Shown piece by piece: positions 26,096 to 37,471 of a DNA stretch of 64,000 nucleotides; the first letter of the stretch is position 1; every line of letters begins with the position of its first letter. The notes under the pieces are model-generated. The model saw nothing but the letters and a program-made list of their open reading frames with translations. It was not told where the DNA came from and ran no database searches. Origin of the DNA: Folioceros fuciformis (Eukaryota; Anthocerotophyta; Anthocerotopsida; Anthocerotales); assembly GCA_049999805.1 (NCBI GenBank), contig JBNGIO010006382.1:96234-160233 (forward strand), written 5' to 3'. The position numbers and the translations under genes were made by a program.

Positions 26096-27537
26096 CTTTG
26101 CACCTGCACATGCTCATTCGCGATTGTCATCCTCGTCAGTATGCCCGCCATTGCCTCGATTCTCGCATCCCCAGATCAAGTTGCAGATGACGCCTTCCAT
26201 CATCTCATTCATTTCACAATTCACGGCTCCCAAGAGCAGAAAATCATTCTCACAGTCCATGCACGCATTGCGGGTGAGGCGTACAGCCGGGTGGGTCAAG
26301 GGGGTAAAGGCGTTCCCCTCGCACACCCACGAAAGGGATCCATTCACAAATCGAGCCTTCCTACCTTCCCGAATATCACCACCCCAAAACAAAAACAAAA
26401 ACAAAAACAAAAGACAAAAATCAAACAAAACCTTACTTTCACCACCAATAAGCTAGCCCCACCAACGCCTAACAGGTCCCCCTAAAAACAATCCGCATAC
26501 TTAACATCCCGTACTGCCGGAGCGTGCAGCCAGGGATCCGCACGACCAACCGTTTCCTGTGCGAAGGCTTCACAGACCCCGTTTCAGCCTGCCCATCTAA
26601 CTCTTAATATAAATTTCTCAAACCAAAAAAAGATGCATACTGAGTTCTAACTTCAGTAACAAGATTAGCAAAGACCATAAATTCCTACTTAAGAATTTAT
26701 TATTTAATTCGGGACTCAAAAGAAAACAAACTTATTACTAAAAGTTAAACTTTATCACTTAAGGTTTCTTAAGATTACTTTTCTTTCTAATCTAATTTTA
26801 GTTTAATCTATTTGGAAGACTAGTACTAACAAGCATAGGAAAAATAATACTTGTATGCTTTCAATCAAACACATAGAACATAAGAAAACTTATTTCATGT
26901 CATGTAATACTTACAAACTTGATATGTCAAAAATACTTTTTATATTTTCACGACTGCTGTTTTTCTCAAGTTATTGACCATTGGTGTAGCATATATAGTA
27001 ATGAAAATATAAAAAAGTATAATTTTGGAGATTTATTATTATTATTATTAACATATTCAGTTTCTTTTCACAAGTGAAGAAACTTAACAAAACCGGTTTG
27101 GCTGAAAGAGTTCTTTAAGATTTTTTTATTCATTAATTTTATGATAATTAATATCCTTGGTCTTCAAAAGATAGATTATGGTCACTTAATGAGATATAAT
27201 GTTCTTAGTCCATGGAAGATAGACTAAGATTAGATAGTGAGATAAACTATACCCTAAATTTGATAAATTTATTAACTCTAGTTTGGTTGATTAGATACTG
27301 ATTGTAAGAGTTTTTAACCAATCAGCCATCATCAAGTCTGATCCAAGCAACTGTATTGGATTTGCTGAAAGAGGGCCTTCATTGGAAGGACAAATAACCC
27401 TTACTTAGACTAAATGTACATTATTTTAGGGTCTGGAGTCTCGAGCCCACCGGGCAGCGCGAGCCGTTTCCTTGTGGAATTGACTGTGGAAGGCCCGACT
27501 GTGTGAAAGCCCGAACAGACTACGGAGGCTAGCGTCC
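26096..27537. other. Intergenic, AT-rich
   Basis: Divergent spacer between TOP1 (-) and the ATP synthase subunit gene (+). It holds an (AAAAC)n run near 26388-26420 and a very AT-rich segment of about 700 bp (26600-27330). No coding sequence recognised. Confidence 0.5.
26388..26420. repeat. (AAAAAC)n-like simple repeat
   Basis: Consecutive CAAAAA units on the plus strand near the TOP1 5' flank. Confidence 0.7.
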
Positions 27538-28780
27538 ATGGCGAGCGCGATGAAGCAGAGGTTGGGGTCGCTCGTGGCCCGTGCTGGGCTTGTCCATGCA
27601 AGCCGGGGCTCAGCTCTTTGGCACCGTGGATTGGCCGTCCCTGCCGGGGAGGACGGTGGTAAGATGAGCTTGTCATTTGGGATCGCTAGGCAGGAGGGGA
27701 GGGGAAGGGAAGGGAAAGGGAGGTTTGACACTGATGAGGACGCAGCACCGCCTCTTCTGATGAGGCTGTCTGCCTTCGCTTGGGTTTTTGTGTCCAAGAC
27801 ATTGTGAAGAGCATCTTCGTCACCTCCCAGAAGAAGTTCAGAGCCATCCTGGGAGAGCTAGGGCGCGTGAAGATAAATGTGGACCCTAACGATGACAAAG
27901 CTGTGAAGGAGTATCATTCCACGATGAGGCAAATCAGGCAAAAGTAATTCCTCTGCGGCATCCAAGGGTTGGACATGACCGTTCTGTGACCTGTTGCCAC
28001 TCCTTGGGAGCAGTTGAATGACGGAATTGAGGTGTGTTGCGTGCCGGCTACCCGCAGGCTCAGCATTCCGTCCTACACGGAGAAGCTCGGTGATCTTCTG
28101 GACAGTGCTGCCGAAGATGCGCCCGATGTCAGAACGTTCTACCTCTTGCAGCGAAGTTTGCGCATCGAGTATGTTGAGCACGACTCTCTCTGATGGTCGA
28201 ATACCTGGTTTGGTCCTGTTGATTGTCACCGGGCCTTCGTGTGTGGAGACGTGAGATTTCGTGCGACTGTGGTGCAGGATGAGCGTGCCTGAGATCCCGG
28301 GATATGAATCAGCTGTCTTCCAGGCTATAGACAAGGTGGAGAAGAAGATCGGGAAGCCTCTGGTGAGAGATGATGTCAAGGGTATTTCCTTGTTCAAGGA
28401 AGAGCTTGATGCCGTCAACGCAAAGTAAGCGACACTGGCACACCTCAACACGGGTATCCCTCTCTGCACCTGGCATTTCTTTTGGTATTCCTTGTTAAAA
28501 CCATGCTCTGCTTCATGTGCAGATTCAGTCTGAACCCCGATGCCCTGGACGAGCTGGAAGCACAGCTTGAGCTCTCCATCTCCAAGGGCGAGCTGGCACA
28601 GATGAAGAAAGAAGCGGAGTCCCAGATGGAAACATACAAGCGCAGGTGTGTTTTCCACAACATCGCTCTATCATCAACTCATCTCTACTTATCTGACACC
28701 GCCTCCATTCGGCGTCCAGGGACGACCTCGAGCACATCAATGTGGATGTCAAGACTCTGGACCCTCGACCTTACTTGTGA
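27538..28780 (+). CDS. Mitochondrial ATP synthase 24 kDa subunit (plant-specific)
   Basis: Homologue of the plant 'probable ATP synthase 24 kDa subunit' (Arabidopsis At2g21870 type, MGP1), a plant-specific component of mitochondrial F1Fo ATP synthase. Exons 27538-27658, 27799-27943, 28058-28168, 28278-28424, 28523-28645 and 28720-28780 join in phase to give 235 residues, close to the usual 240. The N-terminus is Arg/Ala-rich without acidic residues, fitting a mitochondrial presequence. Shared landmarks are KINVDPNDDKAVKEY..MRQIRQK, the APDVRTFYLLQ segment, VFQAIDKVEKKIGKPLVRDD, LDELEAQLELSISKGEL and the ending DVKTLDPRPYL. Confidence 0.85.
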
Positions 28781-29686
28781 TCAAGACTGGCAGCGCCATC
28801 AATTCCAACTCATCATCAGGCGCCATTCCCCATTCCCTCCTCTTGAGCTCCTGAACCGGTTCCGACCAGTTTGGACGCTGTCCTTCAAGATGGTGCCACA
28901 GCGTTTTTTGTCCAGCCATTTTGTGAGGTGAAATAATAGGAGTTATCAAGCCCCCTCCTCCGCTGCAGTTATTTCTTGAAATTGACCACATTCTAAGCAG
29001 ATAATTATGGCACACGCTGGTAGCTAGTCTAGCCTAATTCATGTCATGGTTAGCCTTGACATTGTAGGTCAGTAAACCTGTCGTGTTGAGGGCTCGAAAG
29101 CAAAGACGTCGGAAAGACGGAATGAGCTAGATAAAAGACGACCTCCGTGAAATCACGTGTAGGAACGAATTTGAAATGAAATGCCGGCGGAAACGGGGTC
29201 AACATCTGTCTTCCGTCCGAGAACAATGACAGTCCGCTGTAGCACACACAGCCTTCGAGCCCCTCGTCTACTTCACTGGCAGCCGTATGTTCGTGACATG
29301 CTGATCGTGATCTCCGCGCCTCCATTGCCGGCGAGAGTACCCAAGCAGCAGACGGAGCGGGTGGAGGCCGGCGGGCCTGTCGGAGCGGTTGTACGGGTTG
29401 TTGCTGGTCGCTGTTGCAGGCCAGGCCATTGTGAGTTGGCTCTCATCTGTTGTTGCATTGTTGTTGGCGCCTCCGTTGCCGTCCGGAAGCTTACCGCGAA
29501 GCTGCCGCGCGGCGTGAGCTCGCTGCTCTAATTCATGTGCAGATTCTGAAGCCGGTCGTGATTCCGTTGCAGCTCTCTAGCTCCGAGGCTTGAAATTGTG
29601 GCAGGTTGGGAGTGAGAGATTCTACAGGAGTAACGGCGTGCTGGAAGCGAGCAAGCCGGGGCAGCGGGGTGGCTGAGCCCGGAGAG
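28781..29686. other. Intergenic / 5' leader of LACS
   Basis: No gene recognised. The GC-rich part (about 29310-29686) probably contains the LACS promoter and 5' UTR; the open frame extends upstream of the chosen ATG without family similarity. Confidence 0.4.
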
Positions 29687-31669
29687 ATGGCGGTCAGTCG
29701 CTACGTGGTGGAGGTGGAGAAGGGGCGGCCCGGAAGCGAGGGCTCCCCGTCCGTCGGGCCCGTGTACCGTAGCGTGTTCGCCGAGGACGGATGTCCCGCG
29801 CCCTTGCCCGGGGTGGAGACGGTGTGGGACGTGTTTGCGCGCGCCGTGGGGAAGTATCCTGACAACAAGATGTTAGGCCACCGGAAGATCGTAGGCGGGA
29901 AGGCTGGGGAGTATGTTTGGGAGACGTACAAGGAGGTGTATGAGAAGGTGCTGCAGATCGGGGCTGCGATGCGGCATGTGGAAGTGGAGCCGAAGTCGAG
30001 GGCAGGGGTCTACGGGGCAAACTGTCCGCAGTGGGTGACGGCAATGGAGGCCTGCAACGGGCATTCCGTGTACTGCGTCCCGCTGTATGACACGCTGGGG
30101 GCTGAGGCGGTGGAGTTCATTCTGAAGCACGCGGAGATCCGCCTTGTGTTTGTGCAGGAGAGCAAGATTGGCGCTTTGTTACCGTCGTTGAGGAGTTGCC
30201 TGGAGTTGGTGAAGACAGTGGTCAGTTTCGGCGAGGTGTCGGAGGAGCAGAAGCGGGAGTTGGAGGGGTTGGGGATTAAGGGGTACTCTTGGAGTGAGTT
30301 TTTGCAGCTGGGGAAGGAGAACCCGGCGGAGCTGTCGCCGCCGGCGGCGGGAGATGTGTGCACCATCATGTATACTAGTGGGACTACCGGAGAGCCGAAG
30401 GGAGTGCGCTTGACTAATGAGAGTATCGTCAGCGTCATTGCTGCAGGGGACTGTGTGCTCAAGAAACTCAATTTGCGGATGACTGAGGATGATGTTTATT
30501 TGTCGTTTCTGCCTTTGGCTCATATTTTTGACCGGTCGATGGAGGAGCAGTTCATCTACACCGGGGCGTCCATCGGGTTCTGGCAGGGGGATGTGAAGAC
30601 GTTGTTGGATGATTTGGAGGCCTTGAAGCCTACCTTTTTCTGTGGAGTGCCTAGGGTGTTTGACCGAATTTACTCGGGAGCCACTGCTAAGATCACAGAG
30701 TCCGGGTGGTTGAGGAAGAAGATATTCGACTATGGGTTCAGGACCAAGTTGGATTCCTTGAAGAAGGGGGTGAAGCAAGAGAATGCATCTCATCTATTTG
30801 ATCTGTTGCTGTTTAAGAAGATCAAGGCGAAGTTTGGAGGAAGAATTCGTCTCGTGATGTCTGGTGCTGCGCCCCTGGCCCAGCACGTTGAAGAATTTCT
30901 GAGAGTGGCCACATGTTCTATGGTTGTCCAGGGTTATGGTTTAACTGAGACCTGTGCTGGCAGTTTTGTGTCCATTCCGGACGTCATCGGGATGCAGGGA
31001 ACTGTGGGTCCTCCACTGCCAAATATTGAAGTTCGGTTGGAGTCTGTGCCTGAAATGAACTACGATGCACTCGGTGCCATCCCTCGAGGCGAGATCTGTA
31101 TCCGGGGCAAGAGTTTGTTCTCTGGCTACCACAAGAGGGATGATCTCACCAACGAGGTTTTGGTGGACGGATGGTTCCACACCGGTGATATTGGTGAATG
31201 GCAACCAGATGGTGCCCTAAAGATCATTGACCGCAAGAAGAACATTTTCAAGTTGTCTCAAGGGGAGTATGTGGCAGTGGAGAATTTGGAGAACGTTTAT
31301 GGTCTATGCGCTGACGTCGACTCCATTTGGGTCTATGGCAACAGCTTCGAGTCATACCTTGTGGCAATTGTCGTGCCTAACAAGGATGCGCTGGAGAGTT
31401 GGGCAAAGGCTCATGACGAGGCCGGTCACTTCGAGGCTTTGTGCAAAAGCCCCAAGGCTAAAGAGCACATACTATCGCAACTCAATGCCGTTGGTAAGAA
31501 GAGCAAGCTAAAAGGTTTTGAAGCCATCAGGGCAGTTCATCTGGATCCTGTGCCCTTTGATCTGGAGAGGGATCTGCTAACACCGACTTTCAAGAAGAAG
31601 CGACCCCAGCTGTTGAAGTACTATCAGAGTGAAATCGATGCCTTGTATGCAGGCTTGAAGAAGCCCTGA
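29687..31669 (+). CDS. LACS: Long-chain acyl-CoA synthetase (LACS1/4-like), intronless
   Basis: ATP-dependent activation of long-chain fatty acids to acyl-CoA for lipid, wax or cutin synthesis, probably at the ER. The single open frame encodes 660 residues and aligns along its whole length with plant LACS4/LACS1, from YVVEVEKGRPGSEGSPSVGP to RPQLLKYYQSEIDALYAGL. The ATP-binding motif YTSGTTGEPKG lies near residue 228, PLAHIFDR near 281, QGYGLTE near 417, DGWFHTGDIGEWQPDG near 494 and DRKKNIFKLSQGEYVAVEN near 515. The start at 29687 matches the family N-terminus; 27 further upstream codons are open but lack similarity. No C-terminal PTS1. The lack of introns is odd, because the characterised angiosperm genes of this type have many. 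Confidence 0.95.
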   Translation: MAVSRYVVEVEKGRPGSEGSPSVGPVYRSVFAEDGCPAPLPGVETVWDVFARAVGKYPDNKMLGHRKIVGGKAGEYVWETYKEVYEKVLQIGAAMRHVEVEPKSRAGVYGANCPQWVTAMEACNGHSVYCVPLYDTLGAEAVEFILKHAEIRLVFVQESKIGALLPSLRSCLELVKTVVSFGEVSEEQKRELEGLGIKGYSWSEFLQLGKENPAELSPPAAGDVCTIMYTSGTTGEPKGVRLTNESIVSVIAAGDCVLKKLNLRMTEDDVYLSFLPLAHIFDRSMEEQFIYTGASIGFWQGDVKTLLDDLEALKPTFFCGVPRVFDRIYSGATAKITESGWLRKKIFDYGFRTKLDSLKKGVKQENASHLFDLLLFKKIKAKFGGRIRLVMSGAAPLAQHVEEFLRVATCSMVVQGYGLTETCAGSFVSIPDVIGMQGTVGPPLPNIEVRLESVPEMNYDALGAIPRGEICIRGKSLFSGYHKRDDLTNEVLVDGWFHTGDIGEWQPDGALKIIDRKKNIFKLSQGEYVAVENLENVYGLCADVDSIWVYGNSFESYLVAIVVPNKDALESWAKAHDEAGHFEALCKSPKAKEHILSQLNAVGKKSKLKGFEAIRAVHLDPVPFDLERDLLTPTFKKKRPQLLKYYQSEIDALYAGLKKP

Positions 31670-32083
31670 TGTGTTTGTTGTTCTACTGTCTTTTCGAAGT
31701 CGCTGGTCGCAACTGTCACCATTGTTTAACGGCATACGTATATTATAAGCCGGATGTAGGTTCCCTCTAGAGTAATAGCTCAACTGTACAGAACTGATCA
31801 GGGATGCCCAGCTTGTTGAGTCGCAGGCCCCTCTCTGTTGCGGCCTACCCGAGTGCCATGTGGAGCGTAGGATTCTGTGCCTGATTTTTGCTTTATCTGC
31901 CTTTGCAGAGCTTGGATATTCCCAGCAGGATGCAGTGGGTAATAGTGACAAAATCTAGATGCCATGATCGCTGCGGCCAGCGTATGAAATTCTATATGCA
32001 CGACTATCAAGATGTTTTGAGGATTCCAACAAGTGTTCCTATTAAAGTACACACCACGTTCGTGGCGCAGCTCGGATGCTGCT
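31670..32083. other. Short convergent spacer (LACS / ACAD)
   Basis: Two 3' ends face each other across about 414 bp; it probably consists of 3' UTRs. Nothing else is seen. Confidence 0.5.
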
Positions 32084-34560
32084 CTAGCTTTTCATCATGT
32101 GCTTTGAGACAATCATTCTCATAACCTCTGAGCTCCCTTCAAGAATTGTGTGAACTCTAAGATCACGAACGTATCTCTCCACCTGCACAAAATGAGTAAA
32201 CTTAAGCGCTGAGAGAAGAACACTTCGAACGACGCAGCCGAACCGGGTCGAAAAAAAAAACGGAAGAAGACAAAACGGCGAACTACCTGGTAGTCCTTTA
32301 TGTAACCATAGCCACCATGAAGCTGGAGTGCATCATTGCAGACACTGTAACACGACTCTGTTGCAAACCTGCACGGATGTCGAGATCAGCCCTAGATATC
32401 GATTAGGCTGAGTGAACATGCAGCAATTGTGAGGTGAAGTTGATTGCATACTTCTTGGCCATAGCAGCAGCGGCTGTGCCCCAAGAACTCTTAGAGTCGA
32501 GGGCACCTGCTGCACTTGCCACCAAAGCTCGAGAGGCTTCAATCGATGTCATCATGTCTGCTAACTTGAACTGAGTGCTTTGGAAGTCGATGATAGCCTT
32601 CCCAAACTGGGAAACCAAGTGCATATAAGTCATCGTAGCTGGGAAGCATTTGACACGATTGAATAAAACAGGACTGTGGCCTAGCCTATTTCTGACTGCA
32701 CATGACATGGCTTACTTGTTTACGTGAGGTTACATAGTCTTGAGTTGTGTCTAGACAATACTGTGCACCCCCAACACTGTACACCAAAAGGAGGCGACGT
32801 CACGATACACAGAGAACGTCAGAAACTTGGAAGATGCATTGCGTGAGTGCTCCATCAGTACTATTCCTTCCATTACCTGCATGAAGCAATATTGATCCTT
32901 CCCCCATCAAGTGCTGTCATTGCAATATGGAAACCCTGACCCTCAGATGCTATTCGATTCCGTTCAGGTACCCTCACATCATCCAGATTCACCTGCCATG
33001 TGCCATCGATTATCTACCACACTGGCCAAAAAGGAAATGCAAGCAGAATACTCCATGTGCGATAAGATCTTACTGCTGCCGTTGGTTGAGACCGCCAACC
33101 CATCTTATCCTCCGGCTTCCCGAATGACACTCCAGCCATATTCTGCACAGCACCAACATGCAGTCTGCGTCATCAACGGACGGATACAAAATTCTCACAG
33201 GGCGAGAAAACTATGTAGATCCCAGTCATCCTCGTTTGTGATTATCACCTTCTCAACTAAAAAGCAGGAAATTCCCTTTGGACCTGCAGGACCGGTCCGA
33301 GCCATCACAATGTAAAGATCACTCACTCCCGCTCCACTTATAAAAGCCTGCAGACGCAGCGAGACAAAGCTGTCGTGAAAAACGTGAGAAGCACATGACC
33401 AGGCACATGCACAGTGATTGCCCAAGTTCTTACTTTGGACCCTGTCAGCAAATAATCAGTGCTTCCAGGTGCCCTGCGTGCAATTGTCTGCAACACAGCG
33501 AGCCAGCCAATAGCAAGTAATCAGAAGAAAGCACAGCAATTGCATGACACAGTACTGCCAAGCCCGAACTTGCACACCGTGCACACAAAAGGCCGATTTA
33601 GAAGTTGAGCCTCTCATACCCTGAGCGATGCAGCATCACTTCCACTGGAGGGCTCGGTCAAACAGTATGATGCGAGCAGGTGCTGCACCGCGAAAGAAAT
33701 AGAGGTCAGAGGTCCAGCCACGGGACGCGCTATTCATTGTGAGGTGTACCAACACAGACCATGCGTCATGCTGGTCCACTGCAGGACTGACTGAATCATA
33801 CCATTGGAAATAGCTGGGGCAGCCACTGCTCCCTTTGCTCGCTGGTTCCAAACCTGCGCCACAACCCCTCTCCCATAAATTCACCCCTCTCAGCACAGAC
33901 AAAAGCATCATAACCGTCAAAGGCGGACATCCTAAAGAGCAGACCCACTTGTCAATGATGCCGCAGCACATATTATGAATAGACATATACGCTGCTGCGC
34001 TCACATCACCATACGCCAACGCCTCGATGATAATCGCCGCATCCGACCGACTCAGCCTGCAATTCCCCACACTCGAGTAATAGTGACAGACTGCTCCAAA
34101 CACATCCAGTTCTGAACCATCACATCCACTCATGCTAAGGCCAGTCAGAAATTCACCCGGTGCCTCCCAAATCCTGCCCGCAACACAAACCTCCGAATCC
34201 CAAGCTAGCAGCATTCCGCAGGACATCCACGGGGAAGTGCTTGTGCTCATCCCACGCTGCAGCAAACGGAAGCAGCTGCTCCTTGGAGAATTCCTGCAGC
34301 CAGCCAGACGCAACGTAAAGAGGCTTCCTTCCGACAGACGGGCATCCCGAAAGGCAGGTCCCTGTGGTGACGGGGCTTACAAGTGCAAGTTTGCGAAATT
34401 CGAGCTGCTCGGGAGTCAATCTGTGCTCATCCCACAGTAGAGTCCTGCTGGGAGCCGACGCTGTCGGAGACCTAGTGGCATCGGCAGCTGAAGTGGCTAG
34501 AAAACGTTTGCAGCTGGCCAGTCTGGGCAGGCAACGACGCAACGCTCTGGAAGCAGACAT
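32084..34560 (-). CDS. Isobutyryl-CoA dehydrogenase-like acyl-CoA dehydrogenase (ACAD8 type)
   Basis: FAD flavoenzyme of valine catabolism or a related acyl-CoA oxidation, in mitochondria. Thirteen exons in phase: 34560-34381, 34293-34157, 34056-33949, 33853-33802, 33682-33620, 33487-33434, 33347-33249, 33142-33074, 32992-32877, 32776-32716, 32606-32452, 32368-32287, 32182-32084; 424 residues. The Arg/Ser-rich N-terminus looks like a presequence. Landmarks close to animal ACAD8: [119 protein letters not shown]. The catalytic Glu is in [14 protein letters not shown]. Subfamily is from these blocks; substrate is inferred. Confidence 0.9.
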
Positions 34561-35277
34561 ACTGGATCAAGAGATTTGGATGTCGCCACACGGGACACTG
34601 TGCTCGCGCCTCAGCAGTGGCTGTTACGCTCGACGTTGTTCCACCTTGCCTGCGTGGCAGCCAGCGGAGAGGAGGAACCGGCAACCGGCTGTGTGGGAAT
34701 TCCACCCCAACTTGCTCACGGTACCCGGTGCAACAAGTAGCCGGAGGGTTCGACTCGCACGCCTCTTCAGAATCGTCTACAGTGGAGTCGACATCACGGC
34801 TTTTGTCAGCTGGCTCGTCACTTGACCTTCGTTGCCTAATCTCCCCTAAAGTCTCGGTAACTAGTCCTTTGAAGTCAGTTCTCTTGATTCGACTTTGGAG
34901 AGGAAAACATGGTAGCCTAACTCAATGTGCTTTGAGGAGTTGAACTAGCCCCAAGTGCTTGCGGCAAAGGTAGCTGCTACATACTCAGGCTTGGATGAGC
35001 TTTAGAGCAACAAAGGTCTCTTTCTTGGACATCTAGAGTCACTATGTCACTTGCAGCATAGAATAAAAAGACTATGGGAAAGAATTTACATTAATGTCCA
35101 TTAGGACATGCCACATTTTGTCTCATATGTTGTGTTAGGGGTTGAGGAGTTCTTATTGCTTTGTCATAAGGAAATGACTGCACCTCTAGAGTTTCAATAT
35201 TTGATTAAGATGACATAGTTTTACTTAATTTAGAACTTGTCTCCATTGGTGTGTCAGCATAAGTTTGTGGGTTTTAG

Positions 35278-35351
35278 CAAAGCTTATGGATTGTTTGTGG
35301 GTTTTAGCANNNNNNNNNNCAAAGCTTATGGATTGTTTGTGGGTTTTAGCA
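35278..35351. other. 10-N assembly gap flanked by identical 32-bp copies
   Basis: Ns at 35310-35319. The sequence before (35278-35309) and after (35320-35351) is identical and belongs to a short tandem repeat, so the copy number here is unreliable. Confidence 0.8.
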
Positions 35352-35559
35352 AAGCTTATGGATTGTCCAATAAGTTTGCTGATTGTCTTTTGGTGTTTGA
35401 AGTATGATTTTTTATTATGACCTCTCGTCTAAGGAGGGAGGCTTGAAACACCCTTTCTCTCTTGTCTCTCTTGTCTAGTGGATATGATTGAGATTTATTT
35501 ATTTTAGAAGAAAAAAATGAAAAACTCATCTTCCCCCATAGAAGGAGATAAACTATGAT

Positions 35560-36170
35560 AGGAAGACTAGGGCTAACCCCATGAAGCCTAGTGAGATTGC
35601 CAATAGCACCTAAAACATCATGGTTTGGAAAGAGAAAGGGTCTATTGGAATTGTTGACAAACCCTAAACCCTACCAACATTGTTGTACTGGGGCTAACCC
35701 CATGAAGCCTAGTGACTACCAATAGAACCTAAAACATCATGGTTTGGAAAGAGAAAGGGTCTACTGGAATTGTTGACAAACCCTAAACCCTACCAACATT
35801 GTTGTATTAGGGCTAACCCCATGAAGCCTAGTGACTACCAATAGCACTTAAAACATCATGATAGCACCTAAAACATCATGATAGCACCTAAAACANNNNN
35901 NNNNNTAAAACATCATGATAGCACCTAAAACATCATGATAGCACCTAAAACATCATGGTTTGGAAAGAGAAAGGGTCTACTAGAATTGTTGACAAACCCG
36001 CTAAACGCATCATGGTTTGGAAAGAGAAAGGGTCTAGTACACTTGTTAAACGCATCATGGTTTGGAAAGAAAAAGGGTCTACTAAAATTGTTGACAAACC
36101 CCTAAACGCATCATGGTTTGGAAAGAAAAAGGGTCTACTAAAATTATTGACAAACCCTAAAAGTATATGG
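35560..36170. repeat. Tandem array with about 120-bp and about 55-bp units, gap inside
   Basis: Three units of about 120 bp begin with GGGCTAACCCCATGAAGCCT near 35571, 35691 and 35811. Each includes AACATCATGGTTTGGAAAG and, in the first two, CCCTAAACCCTACC. The array then collapses to about 19-bp ATCATGATAGCACCTAAAAC units around a 10-N gap (35896-35905), and to about 55-bp CATCATGGTTTGGAAAG units up to 36170. Confidence 0.8.
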
Positions 36171-36364
36171 CATTAGCCAATGCTGGATATAGCATTATCC
36201 AACGCTGGATATAGCAATATGATTGGTGTGTGAGAATCATTTTTTATTCTCTCGTACTTTGTTCATGATATTGCATGAAGATTTTGGACATAAATTTCTT
36301 CGATTCCTTGTGGCTCGTGGCTCTATAAAGCCACGACCTTGTTCAGCTCGATGCCATGTGCCTA

Positions 36365-36690
36365 AACATGTTTGGGCGGGAAAATGGCCGCTATGCGCGG
36401 GCGCCATAACGGCCACAAGTCTATCGCTTCTATCTGGAGTATAGGAACTAAAAGGTTGGTCGAATATTTTACAAAATTAATAAATATTTTAGATATTTTT
36501 ACTTGGATGCGTATGAAAATGAAGGCACACAGGCCACAGCGTGATGAAAAAGCCACACCGGCCGCTGGGACCGGAGCGTGTTCCATAGTGCGTGAACACA
36601 GCCACACAGTCCACAGCGTGAAAAAAAGTCTCGACTGCCACGGCGGGTGTGGCGTTCCATAGTGCGGTGCGTTCGTTCACCCTGATGTGA
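36365..36690. repeat. Short direct repeats (GCCACA / GTTCCATAGTGCG)
   Basis: GTTCCATAGTGCG occurs twice and (G/C)CCACAGCGTGA twice, at spacings of about 75-80 bp, which points to an old imperfect duplication. Confidence 0.5.
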
Positions 36691-37412
36691 CGCCTGACGG
36701 ATTCCCCTGCACTCCCTCATCTCCGCCTGAAGAACATGAGTGTTCGATCATCAAGCAAAGTATCAGCATCGTCGGGGTACGTTCATTCCTACCAGATACC
36801 TAGAGCTACATCATCTGAACCATGGGACACACTCGACGTCTCGAAATCATGTCCTTACGGCCAGGATTGGTCGCGGGCGTGACAAGTGATCAGGAGTGAA
36901 ATTCCGGAGATCATGGATTCCAATGTCCTGGAGCAGCGTGTCCATTGGCAGAGGGAAAGTAAAAAGTGGCGTGAGTTGATGATGATACCAGTTATTGCCT
37001 CTCTGTGTATGACGTAGAGTGGTTTCCCATAGCACCGTCTGTCTTTGTTCAGCTTGTGAAGCCGGCCTTGTTCAGTGACTTGCACGCTCCAAGCTACGGT
37101 ACTGGAGCAATTGATCTTCTGTACGTATGCCACAACAGATTCAGAGAACCTGCAGTTGATCTTCTGCATGTATGCAACAAGACATTCATAGAACCTGCAA
37201 TTGAGAGGAGATTCAGAGAACCTGCTGCTGGAAGGCAAACACTGTAGACACGATAGACTGGCTGGCCAATCCTCGTAAGGAGGGAGGAAGGTAGAACGGA
37301 AGGTCCGGGATACTTTGGCATAAAATAACATTTCCGTGCGTGGAATACAGCCCTGGCAGTCGATGATAAGGTCAGCTTGGCACTGCTGCTCGATGCGATG
37401 CGATGCTGCAGG

Positions 37413-37420
37413 TATAATAA
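37413..37420 (+). promoter_or_regulatory. Possible TATA box of the dirigent gene
   Basis: TATAATAA lies 52 bp upstream of the ATG at 37472, which leaves room for a very short 5' UTR. Weak evidence. Confidence 0.35.
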
Positions 37421-37471
37421 GAGGAAGTTTGAGCAGAGACTGACGGATGATAGTAGCAACTGGTCACAGCC

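Larger units (their letters stand above)
34561..37471. other. Intergenic, repeat-rich with two small gaps
   Basis: No gene recognised over about 2.9 kb. It contains two 10-N gaps, a tandem array with telomere-like motifs and short direct repeats (listed separately). The right end is the dirigent promoter. Three copies of ATTCA.AGAACCTGC lie at about 37140-37225. Confidence 0.55.

Noticed and set aside
29606-29686. Upstream extension of the LACS frame
   Set aside because: The 27 extra codons lack an ATG-context advantage and family similarity; MAVSRYVVEVEKG matches the family start.
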